A stretch of 64,000 nucleotides of DNA from Salinimicrobium sediminilitoris (lineage in GTDB: Bacteria; Bacteroidota; Bacteroidia; Flavobacteriales; Flavobacteriaceae), in assembly GCF_020866905.1 (NCBI RefSeq), contig NZ_JAIVCC010000005.1, forward strand, positions 186,001 through 250,000. Direction: 5' to 3'. The notes beneath the pieces were generated by a model that was given only the letters and a program-made list of their open reading frames with translations, ran no database searches and was not told the origin of the DNA. Numbering within the stretch: the first letter of the stretch is position 1; each line of letters opens with the position of its first letter. The position numbers and the translations under genes are program-made. Positions 55,422 to 63,298 of this stretch are shown here, piece after piece.

Positions 55422-56390
55422 ATGCTTAAGGTTAAAAATCTCTCTTTTGCTTACAGAGAAAAGCCGGTATTAAAGAACCTGAGCTTTAATATTGAAAAGG
55501 GGGAAAACGTCTCAATCATTGGTGCCAGCGGCTGTGGAAAAAGTACACTGCTCCAATCCATCTACGGGCTCCACCACGTGGACGGAAAGATCTTTTGGGA
55601 CGAAGAGCAATTACTGGGGCCAAATTTTAATATCGTTCCCGGTGAGGACTTTATGAAGTACCTCACCCAGGATTTTGATCTCATGCCACCTTTAAGTGTA
55701 GCCGAAAATGTGGGCAAATATCTTTCCAATGCCTTTCCGCGGAAAAAGCAACAAAGGGTAAATGAGCTCCTGCAACTGGTCGAAATGAAGGAGCTGGCAA
55801 GGGTAAAAGCAAGATTATTAAGTGGAGGGCAACAACAACGGGTAGCGCTAGCAAGAGCCCTGGCAAAATCGCCTGAAGTTCTACTCCTGGATGAGCCTTT
55901 TAGTCACATTGATCATTTTAGAAAGAACAAACTCCGCCGCAATCTCTTCACTCACCTAAAAAAAGCCGGCATCACCGTTTTGGTTGCCACACACGACAGT
56001 ACCGACGCCCTCTCATTTGCCGATAAGACTATCGCAATGAAAAATGGTAAGATCATCCAAATAGGAGAGCCTAAGGAGCTTTACAACAATCCTAAAAGTG
56101 CTTACGTGGCTTCCCTTTTTGGGGAAGTGAACGAGCTGCCTGCATCCCTTTTCTTTAAAGAACTACCTGCACGAAAAAGAGTGGTGCTTTATCCTCACGA
56201 AATTCAAATTACTAATAGCGGAAATTTCCAAGCCAGAGTGAAAAGATCCTTTTTCAAAGGCAATCATTTCCTTCTGGAAGTGGAGAGAGAAGGAGAAAAA
56301 ATTTTACTTGAGTCGACCCGTGATATCCTTCCAAACAAAATGGTTCACCTTTCCTTTAAAGATGAACTGCTGGAAAAAAGGTTGAGGTGA
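55422..56390 (+). CDS. ABC transporter ATP-binding protein
   Basis: This 322-residue ATPase has Walker A GASGCGKSTLLQ, the Q loop LTQDFDLMPPLS, the signature LSGGQQQRVALARAL, Walker B VLLLDEPFSHID and a switch histidine in VATHDSTDAL. The domain order and a C-terminal extension of about 80 residues (from KRVVLYPHEIQI) resemble TOBE-type regulatory domains of MalK/PotA-like importers. No permease or binding protein is adjacent, so partner and substrate are unknown. A TAAATTTA box at 55396 is a possible promoter. Confidence 0.9.
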   Translation: MLKVKNLSFAYREKPVLKNLSFNIEKGENVSIIGASGCGKSTLLQSIYGLHHVDGKIFWDEEQLLGPNFNIVPGEDFMKYLTQDFDLMPPLSVAENVGKYLSNAFPRKKQQRVNELLQLVEMKELARVKARLLSGGQQQRVALARALAKSPEVLLLDEPFSHIDHFRKNKLRRNLFTHLKKAGITVLVATHDSTDALSFADKTIAMKNGKIIQIGEPKELYNNPKSAYVASLFGEVNELPASLFFKELPARKRVVLYPHEIQITNSGNFQARVKRSFFKGNHFLLEVEREGEKILLESTRDILPNKMVHLSFKDELLEKRLR

Positions 56391-56522
56391 TTTAGGATCT
56401 GTCAGCGTTCCTGCATAAGACCCAATTCTTCCTTCAGGAGAGCCATCACCCGTGTTGTAGATCGCGTTTGAATATTAACCCCCCAGAAGAAATAGGTAAC
56501 TGAGTAACATATAGAGTCAGGA

Positions 56523-56978
56523 TTAAATAACCTTCTTTATTTGAAATTCTCTACCATTAAAGGTTACAAAATTCCCTTCAGTTTTTCCGTTTAAAGCCTT
56601 TGCTATTGGAGAACCCGCTCCCACTGCATAGTATTTCTCTCCTTCCACCGTTAATTCTCCCGCCGGGATTGCAATAAAATAATTTGCTAAAGAAGTCTTG
56701 ACCACACTACCAAAACCGGCAGCAGTATCCTTTCGGCTTCCAGGAATCATTCTCAATGTTTTTCTCAATTTGCTGAACTCCTGATGTTGCCCTGCCAACT
56801 TTTCGAATTCCAGGTGAAGCATGGCACGTCCTGTTTCATATTTGTCACCCATGGAGCACTTTGTTTCTAATTTGAGTGCAGCTTCGAGATCTTTAATGGC
56901 ATTCTGTACCGTATGAAGTTTTGACTCCACATAATCCTCACAGGCTTTTATAAGTTGTTCTTTTGTCGAGGTACTCAT
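56523..56978 (-). CDS. GreA/GreB-like C-terminal domain protein
   Basis: This 151-residue protein has an N-terminal helical segment (TKEQLIKACEDYVESKLHTVQNAIKDLEAAL) and a C-terminal Gre-type fold (GSVVKTSLANYFIAIPAGELTVEG and AVGAGSPIAKALNGKTEGNFV). In full Gre factors the coiled coil enters the RNA polymerase channel and carries acidic tip residues; here the coil region is short and atypical. Homologues in flavobacteria are sometimes misnamed 3-oxoacyl-ACP synthase. I use the ATG two bases after mtgA ends; it is the last gene of that operon. Confidence 0.75.
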   Translation of the reverse strand: MSTSTKEQLIKACEDYVESKLHTVQNAIKDLEAALKLETKCSMGDKYETGRAMLHLEFEKLAGQHQEFSKLRKTLRMIPGSRKDTAAGFGSVVKTSLANYFIAIPAGELTVEGEKYYAVGAGSPIAKALNGKTEGNFVTFNGREFQIKKVI

Positions 56979-56980
56979 TC

Positions 56981-57646
56981 CTAAAGTTCTAAAGGCCCCA
57001 GATTCCTCATTTGCCGCACTATCCACGACTGTCTTCCCTGTATGTAGCTGCTGGCCGGTTTAGCCCTGTACTGTCTTGGATTGGGAAGAATAGCTGCAAT
57101 GGCTGCTGCCTCATAAGCAGTAAGGTTTTCCGCACTCTTTCCAAACCAGGCTTGAGCGGCAGCCTCGGCACCATAAATCCCCTGCCCCATTTCAATGCTG
57201 TTGAGGTACACTTCCAGAATTCTTTCTTTACTCCAGAGAAGTTCTATCCAAAAGGTAAAATATACCTCCAGACCTTTCCTGAACCAGCTTCGCTGAGGCC
57301 ACAAAAAGACATTTTTAGCCGTTTGCTGGGAGATTGTACTCGCCCCTCTTACTCTCCTGCCTTTTTTGTTGTCCTCCATCGCCTTCTGAATAGCCTCGTA
57401 GTCAAAGCCGCTATGAACCGGAAAATTCTGATCTTCACTCGCGATCACGGCAAGCTTCAGGTTATCTGAGATCTTCTCCATAGCCACCCAGTCATGCTGA
57501 ATATCTTCTTCAGGGTTTTCAAAATATCTTATGGCCATTAGCGGAGTAAAAGGTACCGGCACCCACTTATAAATAACAACCATTAGAATACTGAAGAGGA
57601 ATAGGCCCAGCAAAAATTTCAGTAAAAATCTGAAGAATCTTTTCAT
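56981..57646 (-). CDS. mtgA: Monofunctional peptidoglycan glycosyltransferase
   Basis: This 221-residue inner-membrane enzyme polymerises lipid II into glycan strands. One N-terminal membrane span (FLLGLFLFSILMVVIY) is followed by the GT51 domain with the catalytic glutamate in ASEDQNFPVHSG, then GASTISQQTAKN and the second motif YLNSIEMGQGIYGAEAAAQ. It has no transpeptidase domain. It lies 2 bases after an FAD oxidoreductase gene and 2 bases before the GreA-like gene. Confidence 0.94.
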   Translation of the reverse strand: MKRFFRFLLKFLLGLFLFSILMVVIYKWVPVPFTPLMAIRYFENPEEDIQHDWVAMEKISDNLKLAVIASEDQNFPVHSGFDYEAIQKAMEDNKKGRRVRGASTISQQTAKNVFLWPQRSWFRKGLEVYFTFWIELLWSKERILEVYLNSIEMGQGIYGAEAAAQAWFGKSAENLTAYEAAAIAAILPNPRQYRAKPASSYIQGRQSWIVRQMRNLGPLEL

Positions 57647-57648
57647 AC

Positions 57649-58764
57649 TTAATCTATTAGATCGGCAAGTTCTTTACCTACGAGACTACCAATTGCAACC
57701 CCCATTCCGCCGAGACGCACCCCGCAAAACACATTTTTGGAAACTTTCTTGATAACAGGATTCTTTTGTTCCCCCATGCCCATTATTCCGCTCCAGCGTC
57801 TTTCGATCCTGAAAGGGGTACCGGGTAAAATTGTATTTTTTAATAGGCCTTCAAGCCGCTGCTGAATAAGAGCAGTGAGCGCAAGCTCTGTAGTTTCTTC
57901 ACCTTTAATATTAAGGTTCCTGCCACCCCCTAATAGAATCCTGTTGTTAATATTCCGGAAATAATAGTATCCTTTTTCAAGGTGAAAAGTTCCCTTTATA
58001 TGTAAATCTGGAATGGGTTCTGTGATCAACACCTGTGCGCGGGCAGGTTTTACTTCGGGTATTCCCAATTGTGCAGCAAAACCATTGGTGGCAATTAATA
58101 AATTACCGGTGTAGAAGCTAAAATGCTCGGTCTCCACTTCTACAGAATCACGTCCTTCCACAAAACCATTTACAGTGACCGAATTAAGGATCTTAACTCC
58201 TGCTGCATGCACCTTTTGTAATAAAGCATTCATCATTTTTCCCGTGTCCAGCTGACCTTCAAACCTGTTAAAGATCAAATTATCCTGAACTTTCCCAAAG
58301 CCAAACTTGTTGTTGGTTATGCTAAAAACATCCTCTCCAAAAATGGGATTTAAAAGGGTGTTTACTTTTGCCATTTTTGACACGCAGGCGTCATATAGTT
58401 TTCCTTCGTTTTGGGTGAATAGTTCATACCCGCCATTTACCTGAAGATCTATATTTTCGCTCCCCAGGTTTTCCCTGAGTAGATCAAGACCCTGCATTCG
58501 CTTCCTCACAAGGGCTACCATTTCCTCTTCGGAATGATGTTCCAGATCATCTAGGATTTCGCTAAGACTCCCAAAGCAGGCGAAACCTGCATTTTTAGTA
58601 CTTGCCCCATTAGGCAAAAGCCCTCTTTCCAGGACAACGATCTTAGCTTTGGGATACCGCGTTTTTAGCTGCAGGGCACAGTTGAGACCTGTAATCCCAC
58701 TGCCAACTACTGTAAAGTCAATATTTGAGAACCAGGAATCATGTTCCCAATAAGAAAAGCTCAT
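57649..58764 (-). CDS. FAD-dependent oxidoreductase (DAO family)
   Basis: This 371-residue flavoprotein has the FAD-binding start FTVVGSGITGLNCALQLK with the acidic end of strand two in VVLERG, then GASTKNAGFACFGS and a C-terminal RRWSGIMGMG...GVRLGGMGVAIG. It belongs to the D-amino-acid/glycine oxidase superfamily; the substrate is not evident. It starts 23 bases after the upstream hypothetical gene and is followed by mtgA after 2 bases. Confidence 0.9.
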   Translation of the reverse strand: MSFSYWEHDSWFSNIDFTVVGSGITGLNCALQLKTRYPKAKIVVLERGLLPNGASTKNAGFACFGSLSEILDDLEHHSEEEMVALVRKRMQGLDLLRENLGSENIDLQVNGGYELFTQNEGKLYDACVSKMAKVNTLLNPIFGEDVFSITNNKFGFGKVQDNLIFNRFEGQLDTGKMMNALLQKVHAAGVKILNSVTVNGFVEGRDSVEVETEHFSFYTGNLLIATNGFAAQLGIPEVKPARAQVLITEPIPDLHIKGTFHLEKGYYYFRNINNRILLGGGRNLNIKGEETTELALTALIQQRLEGLLKNTILPGTPFRIERRWSGIMGMGEQKNPVIKKVSKNVFCGVRLGGMGVAIGSLVGKELADLID

Positions 58765-58787
58765 AAAATATCATTTGGTAGCCAAAG

Positions 58788-59171
58788 TTATTCTTTTTTT
58801 GCCTCTTCTTTTACCTCTTCAGGTTTCTCTCTGGAAAGTTTAAGAGGTACGAGTGCTCCACCTTGCCTCAATGAGCCGGAAAGCCCCTCTTGTTGTAGTT
58901 TCCCTTTAAAATGAAACCCTCCAAGCTTTGGGGCCTTTACTTCCAATACATCATCTTCAAAAGTTGTAGACTCCACCGGAATATCAAAAGCATTTTGTGC
59001 GGGACTGTCTAAGGTAGTGGTATAGCCATCCTGAGTTTCAGAAATATGAAAGACAATTCCCATACTACGATCCTGCACCATCAATTCGCCATACCAATCG
59101 CCCGTGATCTCCTGTGCACTTACGGAAGTGCCTATGAATAAAAGAAATAACACTGAAATTAACTTCTTCAT
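58788..59171 (-). CDS. Secreted protein with hydrolase-associated N-terminal domain
   Basis: This 127-residue protein has a signal peptide ending near SVSAQ (residue 19) and a domain beginning ITGDWYGELMVQDRSMGIVFHI. In Bacteroidota a similar segment precedes alpha/beta hydrolase domains in secreted peptidases; here it stands alone with an acidic/lysine tail (EKPEEVKEEAKKE). The function is unknown. It probably heads the operon with the oxidoreductase, mtgA and GreA-like genes. Confidence 0.7.
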   Translation of the reverse strand: MKKLISVLFLLFIGTSVSAQEITGDWYGELMVQDRSMGIVFHISETQDGYTTTLDSPAQNAFDIPVESTTFEDDVLEVKAPKLGGFHFKGKLQQEGLSGSLRQGGALVPLKLSREKPEEVKEEAKKE

Positions 59172-59346
59172 AAATTTTAGGTTTAAAGAATTAATAAAGA
59201 CGATTATATTGCTCCGACTACCATCGTAGATAAAGATTTTTCTTAAGGTAAGAATTTATTGTTAAACCCCTGTAAAGGAAACCTTTTGCGAAAAACCCTG
59301 AAGAAGATATTGAAGTGTTGTAACCTTTTTTCGGCTGAAGGAAGAT

Positions 59347-59375
59347 AAAAAAAGCCCCTTTTAAAAAGGGGCTTG
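59347..59375 (-). terminator. Terminator after accC
   Basis: A stem AAGCCCC/GGGGCTT with an AT-rich loop is followed, on the minus strand, by a run of seven Ts. Confidence 0.85.
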
Positions 59376-59381
59376 AATAAG

Positions 59382-60728
59382 TTATTCTATTGGCTTCATC
59401 TTGAAGCTCTCCATGAACTTGGTTGTGTAATTCCCCGCAACATAATCGGGTTCATCCATTAACTGCCTGTGAAATGGAATTGTAGTTTTTACCCCTTCTA
59501 TCACAAACTCATCCAGGGCCCGTCTCATCTTGCTTATGGCTTCTTCGCGGGTTTGGGCAGTAGTGATTAGTTTGGCGATCATTGAATCGTAGTTCGGAGG
59601 GATCACATAGCCACTGTATACGTGAGTATCTATTCTTACCCCGTGACCTCCCGGCGCATGCAGGTTGGTGATCTTCCCGGGAGAAGGTCTAAAGTCATGA
59701 TAAGGATCCTCTGCATTGATACGACATTCGATAGAATGCAACTGCGGAAAATAATTCTTTCCAGAAATTGGCACACCTGCCGCAACAAGGATCTGCTCCC
59801 TAATAAGGTCGTAATCTATCACCTGTTCGGTAATTGGATGTTCCACCTGGATACGGGTATTCATCTCCATGAAATAGAAGTTCCTGTGCTTGTCCACAAG
59901 GAATTCAACTGTACCGGCACCTTCATACTTGATATATTCGGCTGCTTTTACGGCAGCATCTCCCATTTGCTTCCGGAGTTTATCGGTCATGAAAGGAGAA
60001 GGAGTTTCTTCTGTAAGCTTCTGGTGACGACGTTGCACAGAACAATCTCTTTCTGAAAGGTGACATGCCTTTCCAGAGCTGTCTCCTACGATCTGGATCT
60101 CAATGTGACGTGGCTCTTCAATAAGTTTTTCCATGTACATCCCGTCGTTTCCAAAAGCGGCACCTGCTTCCTGCCGGGCAGATTCCCATGCTTTTTTCAG
60201 ATCTTCTTTTTTCCAAACGGCACGCATTCCCTTACCTCCGCCTCCGGCTGTCGCCTTGAGCATCACAGGGTAACCCATATCTGCAGCAATTTTTTCGGCC
60301 TCCTGCAAAGATTCAAGAATCCCTTCAGAACCAGGCACGCAAGGTACTCCTGCAGCTCTCATGGTAGCTTTTGCCGTGGCTTTGTCCCCCATCTTCGCAA
60401 TCATTTCGGGACTGGCGCCTATAAATTTTATTTGGTGTTCGGCACAGATCTTTGAAAATTTGGCATTTTCTGAAAGAAATCCGTAACCTGGATGTATAGC
60501 ATCTGCATTGGTGATCTCTGCAGCTGCTATGATATTTGACATTTTTAAATAGGAAAGGTTGCTGGGAGGAGGGCCAATACAAACGGCTTCATCGGCAAAA
60601 CGCACATGAAGACTTTCGGCATCGGCCGTGGAATAAACCGCCACGGTTTTTATGCCCATCTCCCTACAGGTGCGAATAACGCGCAAGGCGATCTCTCCCC
60701 TGTTGGCAATCAATATTTTTTTAAACAT
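59382..60728 (-). CDS. accC: Biotin carboxylase subunit of acetyl-CoA carboxylase
   Basis: This 448-residue enzyme carboxylates biotin on AccB using ATP and bicarbonate. It shows the N-terminal [19 protein letters not shown], the ATP-grasp loop [15 protein letters not shown] and the active-site [18 protein letters not shown]. Length matches AccC. It lies 42 bases after accB in the order fabH-accB-accC, the first committed step of fatty-acid synthesis; the AccA and AccD subunits are not in the window. It could also serve the acyl-CoA carboxyltransferase at 11718-13277, but that is speculative. Confidence 0.97.
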   Translation of the reverse strand: MFKKILIANRGEIALRVIRTCREMGIKTVAVYSTADAESLHVRFADEAVCIGPPPSNLSYLKMSNIIAAAEITNADAIHPGYGFLSENAKFSKICAEHQIKFIGASPEMIAKMGDKATAKATMRAAGVPCVPGSEGILESLQEAEKIAADMGYPVMLKATAGGGGKGMRAVWKKEDLKKAWESARQEAGAAFGNDGMYMEKLIEEPRHIEIQIVGDSSGKACHLSERDCSVQRRHQKLTEETPSPFMTDKLRKQMGDAAVKAAEYIKYEGAGTVEFLVDKHRNFYFMEMNTRIQVEHPITEQVIDYDLIREQILVAAGVPISGKNYFPQLHSIECRINAEDPYHDFRPSPGKITNLHAPGGHGVRIDTHVYSGYVIPPNYDSMIAKLITTAQTREEAISKMRRALDEFVIEGVKTTIPFHRQLMDEPDYVAGNYTTKFMESFKMKPIE

Positions 60729-60770
60729 ACCTGTATAGTTTTGGCTTTAAGGTAAACTGCTTACAGCAAT

Positions 60771-61265
60771 TTAAGACGGATCTACTAAAAATAGTGGTTG
60801 ATCAAATTCTACCGGTGAAGAATCATCCACCAATACCTTTACGATCTTTCCGGAAACTTCACTTTCAATCTCGTTGAAAAGTTTCATGGCCTCTATCACA
60901 CAAAGTACATCTCCCACTTTTACAGAGTTTCCAACTTCCACAAAAGGTTCTTTATCTGGAGATGGTTTTCTATAGAAAGTTCCAATGATAGGTGATTTGA
61001 TCGTGATATATCCTTTGTCTTCCTCACCAGCTGTATCACCGCCGCCAGATGGTGTACCCTCCTGCTGCTGTGGAGCCTGCTGTTGCTGTACAGGTTGTTG
61101 CATTTGGGGTGCAGATTGCATAGGTACCTGTTGCAAAATCGTGGTCTCCTTATCGTCAGAGCCGGTTTTGATGGTGATCTTTATATCATCCATTTCCAGC
61201 TTTACTTCACTGGCTCCAGACTTGGCCACGAACTTGATTAGATTCTGAATTTCTTTTAAATCCAT
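60771..61265 (-). CDS. accB: Biotin carboxyl carrier protein
   Basis: This 164-residue carrier has an N-terminal domain ([19 protein letters not shown]), a Gln/Pro-rich flexible linker (about residues 45-75) and a biotinyl domain with Lys128 in [11 protein letters not shown]. It includes the protruding thumb region expected of AccB ([14 protein letters not shown]). It lies 21 bases after fabH. Confidence 0.97.
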   Translation of the reverse strand: MDLKEIQNLIKFVAKSGASEVKLEMDDIKITIKTGSDDKETTILQQVPMQSAPQMQQPVQQQQAPQQQEGTPSGGGDTAGEEDKGYITIKSPIIGTFYRKPSPDKEPFVEVGNSVKVGDVLCVIEAMKLFNEIESEVSGKIVKVLVDDSSPVEFDQPLFLVDPS

Positions 61266-61286
61266 AATATTTAGTGTTGGGTGTTT

Positions 61287-62282
61287 TTAAGAATTATAAG
61301 CCCACTTAAGGTAAATAGAACCCCAGGTGAAACCTCCTCCAAAGGAAGCGAAAATTAAATTATCTCCTTTTTTGAATCGTTTTTCAAAATCGTTTAATAA
61401 TAACGGCAATGTAGCCGAAGTTGTATTACCATACCGCTGAATGTTCATAAGTACTTTTGAATCATCAAGTCCCATTCGGCTGGCAGTGGCGTCTATGATT
61501 CGGCGATTGGCCTGATGAGGCACCAGCCAGTTCACATCTTCATTAGTCAGGTTATTGCGCTCCATGATTTTGGCACTTACATCCGCCATATTGGTCACGG
61601 CAAATTTAAATACCGTTTTTCCATCCTGGTAAACGTAGTGCTGCTTATCGGCTACGGTTTGTGCGGTGGCAGGAATAAGTGAGCCACCGGCAGAAATCTT
61701 CAGAAATTCTCTCCCTGATCCATCACTCCTAAGAATCTCATCCTGAAGTCCCAGACCTTCATCATTAGGCTCAAACAAAACAGCACCGGCACCATCTCCA
61801 AAGATAATGCAGGTAGTTCTATCTGTATAGTCAATTATTGAAGACATTTTATCGGCTCCAATGACGAGAACTTTTTTATATCTGCCAGACTCAATATAGG
61901 CTGTTGCGGTAGACATTGCATAGAGAAAACCAGAGCAGGCCGCCTGCAAGTCATAAGCAAATGCGTTTACAGCACCAATTTCGGTAGCCACATAAACTCC
62001 TGTTGCCGCCACAGGAAGATCGGGGGTAGCAGTTGCTAAAATTACCAGATCGATCTCTGCGGGATCTATTCCCGATTTCTCCATAAGATCTTCGGCTGCC
62101 TTTATAGCGAGATAGGAAGTTCCTTTATCTGAATCTTTGAGGACGCGGCGCTCCTTAATACCTGTCCTCGAAGTAATCCACTCATCATTGGTATCAACCA
62201 TGGTTTCAAGGATCTTATTAGAAAGGACAAATTCCGGTACATATCCGCCTACAGCTGTAATCGCTGCTGTTGTTTTATTCAT
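61287..62282 (-). CDS. fabH: 3-oxoacyl-ACP synthase III
   Basis: This 331-residue enzyme starts fatty-acid chains by condensing acyl-CoA with malonyl-ACP. The catalytic Cys116 is in LQAACSGFLYAM, the histidine in WLVPHQANRRIIDA, and the asparagine region in GNTTSATLPLLL. In Bacteroidota such enzymes often accept branched primers. It lies between rpmF and accB; the rpmF terminator separates it from the ribosomal gene, so it needs its own promoter in 62283-62400, where TTAATTTGC strings on the minus strand are the only candidates. Confidence 0.97.
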   Translation of the reverse strand: MNKTTAAITAVGGYVPEFVLSNKILETMVDTNDEWITSRTGIKERRVLKDSDKGTSYLAIKAAEDLMEKSGIDPAEIDLVILATATPDLPVAATGVYVATEIGAVNAFAYDLQAACSGFLYAMSTATAYIESGRYKKVLVIGADKMSSIIDYTDRTTCIIFGDGAGAVLFEPNDEGLGLQDEILRSDGSGREFLKISAGGSLIPATAQTVADKQHYVYQDGKTVFKFAVTNMADVSAKIMERNNLTNEDVNWLVPHQANRRIIDATASRMGLDDSKVLMNIQRYGNTTSATLPLLLNDFEKRFKKGDNLIFASFGGGFTWGSIYLKWAYNS

Positions 62283-62403
62283 AAAAATGCATTTAATGCC
62301 TCTGTATGCTATCTAGATTACTGAAAAACAGCAAATTAATAATTGATCAAAATACAGCGGTGCAAATTAAGGTGTTTTTAGCACTTTATCAACTTAAAAC
62401 AAA

Positions 62404-62427
62404 AAACTCTCACAATGTGAGAGTTTG
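62404..62427 (-). terminator. Terminator after rpmF
   Basis: A 10-bp stem AAACTCTCAC/GTGAGAGTTT with loop of about four bases is followed by Ts on the minus strand. Confidence 0.85.
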
Positions 62428-62453
62428 GTATATGGTTTCAAAGCTCTTAATTA

Positions 62454-62651
62454 CTAAGCTTCTACTTCTTCTGTATTATCGATCAAAACCTGACCACGGT
62501 AATATAATTTACCTTCATGCCAGTGAGCTCTGTGGTACAAATGAGCTTCTCCTGTTGTAGGATCTGTAGCTATTTGTGGAACAGAAGCTTTGTAATGCGT
62601 TCTTCTTTTATCTCTTCTCGTTTTCGAGATCTTTCTTTTAGGATGTGCCAT
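62454..62651 (-). CDS. rpmF: 50S ribosomal protein L32
   Basis: This 65-residue basic ribosomal protein begins [20 protein letters not shown], the L32 hallmark. The zinc-binding cysteine pairs seen in some L32 proteins are absent, so this is the zinc-independent form. It lies 9 bases after the DUF177 gene, an association (yceD-rpmF) known across bacteria, with fabH downstream as in many genomes. Confidence 0.97.
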   Translation of the reverse strand: MAHPKRKISKTRRDKRRTHYKASVPQIATDPTTGEAHLYHRAHWHEGKLYYRGQVLIDNTEEVEA

Positions 62652-62660
62652 GGCTGCGTA

Positions 62661-63197
62661 TTATTTATCGTTTAATAAATTTTTCAATTTGTTCCAGCGG
62701 GGATCAATATCCTCCTCTGTTTTAGTCTCTTTTTCCCGCGGACTTAATTCGTCCAGTTTTTCAAGTACATCTGACTTTAAAGTGCCGTCCAGCACTCCAG
62801 GATGAACTCTTTTTGACGGAACGGCCAATACCAACATTTCATAAATATACTGCTGAATGTTTACCTCGTACTCACCATGTGGCAAGATCAAAATATCCTC
62901 GTTATCATCATTATATTCCTGCCCAAACTTTATGACCAGCAACAATTCACTTTCGATTGGCTGGTTATAAGGTTCATTGGTAAGGTCGCAATAAACGTTT
63001 ACCGTTCCCGATGCTTTAAAAGTGAGTTCCATCATCGTAGATTTCTTCTCCAAAAGGAGGTCTACCTTAATGTCGGCACTATTGAATTCATCGTAGTCAA
63101 AATGTTCAAAGAACTTATTGTCAATATCGTACTCGAACTGGTGTTTGCCTTGTTTAAGACCCACAAAAGGGATCGTAAACTCCTTTAGTTTCCTCAT
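62661..63197 (-). CDS. YceD/DUF177 family protein
   Basis: This 178-residue protein belongs to the YceD family implicated in 23S rRNA maturation and linked to rpmF. It shows the family segments FTIPFVGLKQGKHQFEYDID, VNVYCDLTNEPYNQPIE and ILILPHGEYEVNIQQYIYE; the usual CxRC metal-type pair is reduced to a single cysteine. The C-terminus IDPRWNKLKNLLND is typical. It is followed by rpmF after 9 bases and has an exact -7 promoter box upstream. Confidence 0.92.
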   Translation of the reverse strand: MRKLKEFTIPFVGLKQGKHQFEYDIDNKFFEHFDYDEFNSADIKVDLLLEKKSTMMELTFKASGTVNVYCDLTNEPYNQPIESELLLVIKFGQEYNDDNEDILILPHGEYEVNIQQYIYEMLVLAVPSKRVHPGVLDGTLKSDVLEKLDELSPREKETKTEEDIDPRWNKLKNLLNDK

Positions 63198-63242
63198 TTC
63201 ATCATCAGTTTCAAGTGCCTACCCCTCAGGATAAGGCGGGTG

Positions 63243-63250
63243 CAAAGATA
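63243..63250 (-). promoter_or_regulatory. -7 box for the DUF177-rpmF operon
   Basis: On the minus strand the bases read TATCTTTG, an exact match to TAnnTTTG, 45 bases before the DUF177 start codon. Confidence 0.6.
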
Positions 63251-63276
63251 TAAAAATTAATGAATTGCCTATTCTT

Positions 63277-63298
63277 TATAAACAAATTTTTGTTTATA
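63277..63298. terminator. AT-rich palindrome over the pdxA stop codon
   Basis: TATAAACAAA and TTTGTTTATA form a perfect 10-bp inverted repeat with only two bases between, covering the pdxA stop codon at 63294. With such a small loop it may be a DNA-binding palindrome rather than a terminator; no other terminator separates pdxA from the next promoter. Confidence 0.4.
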
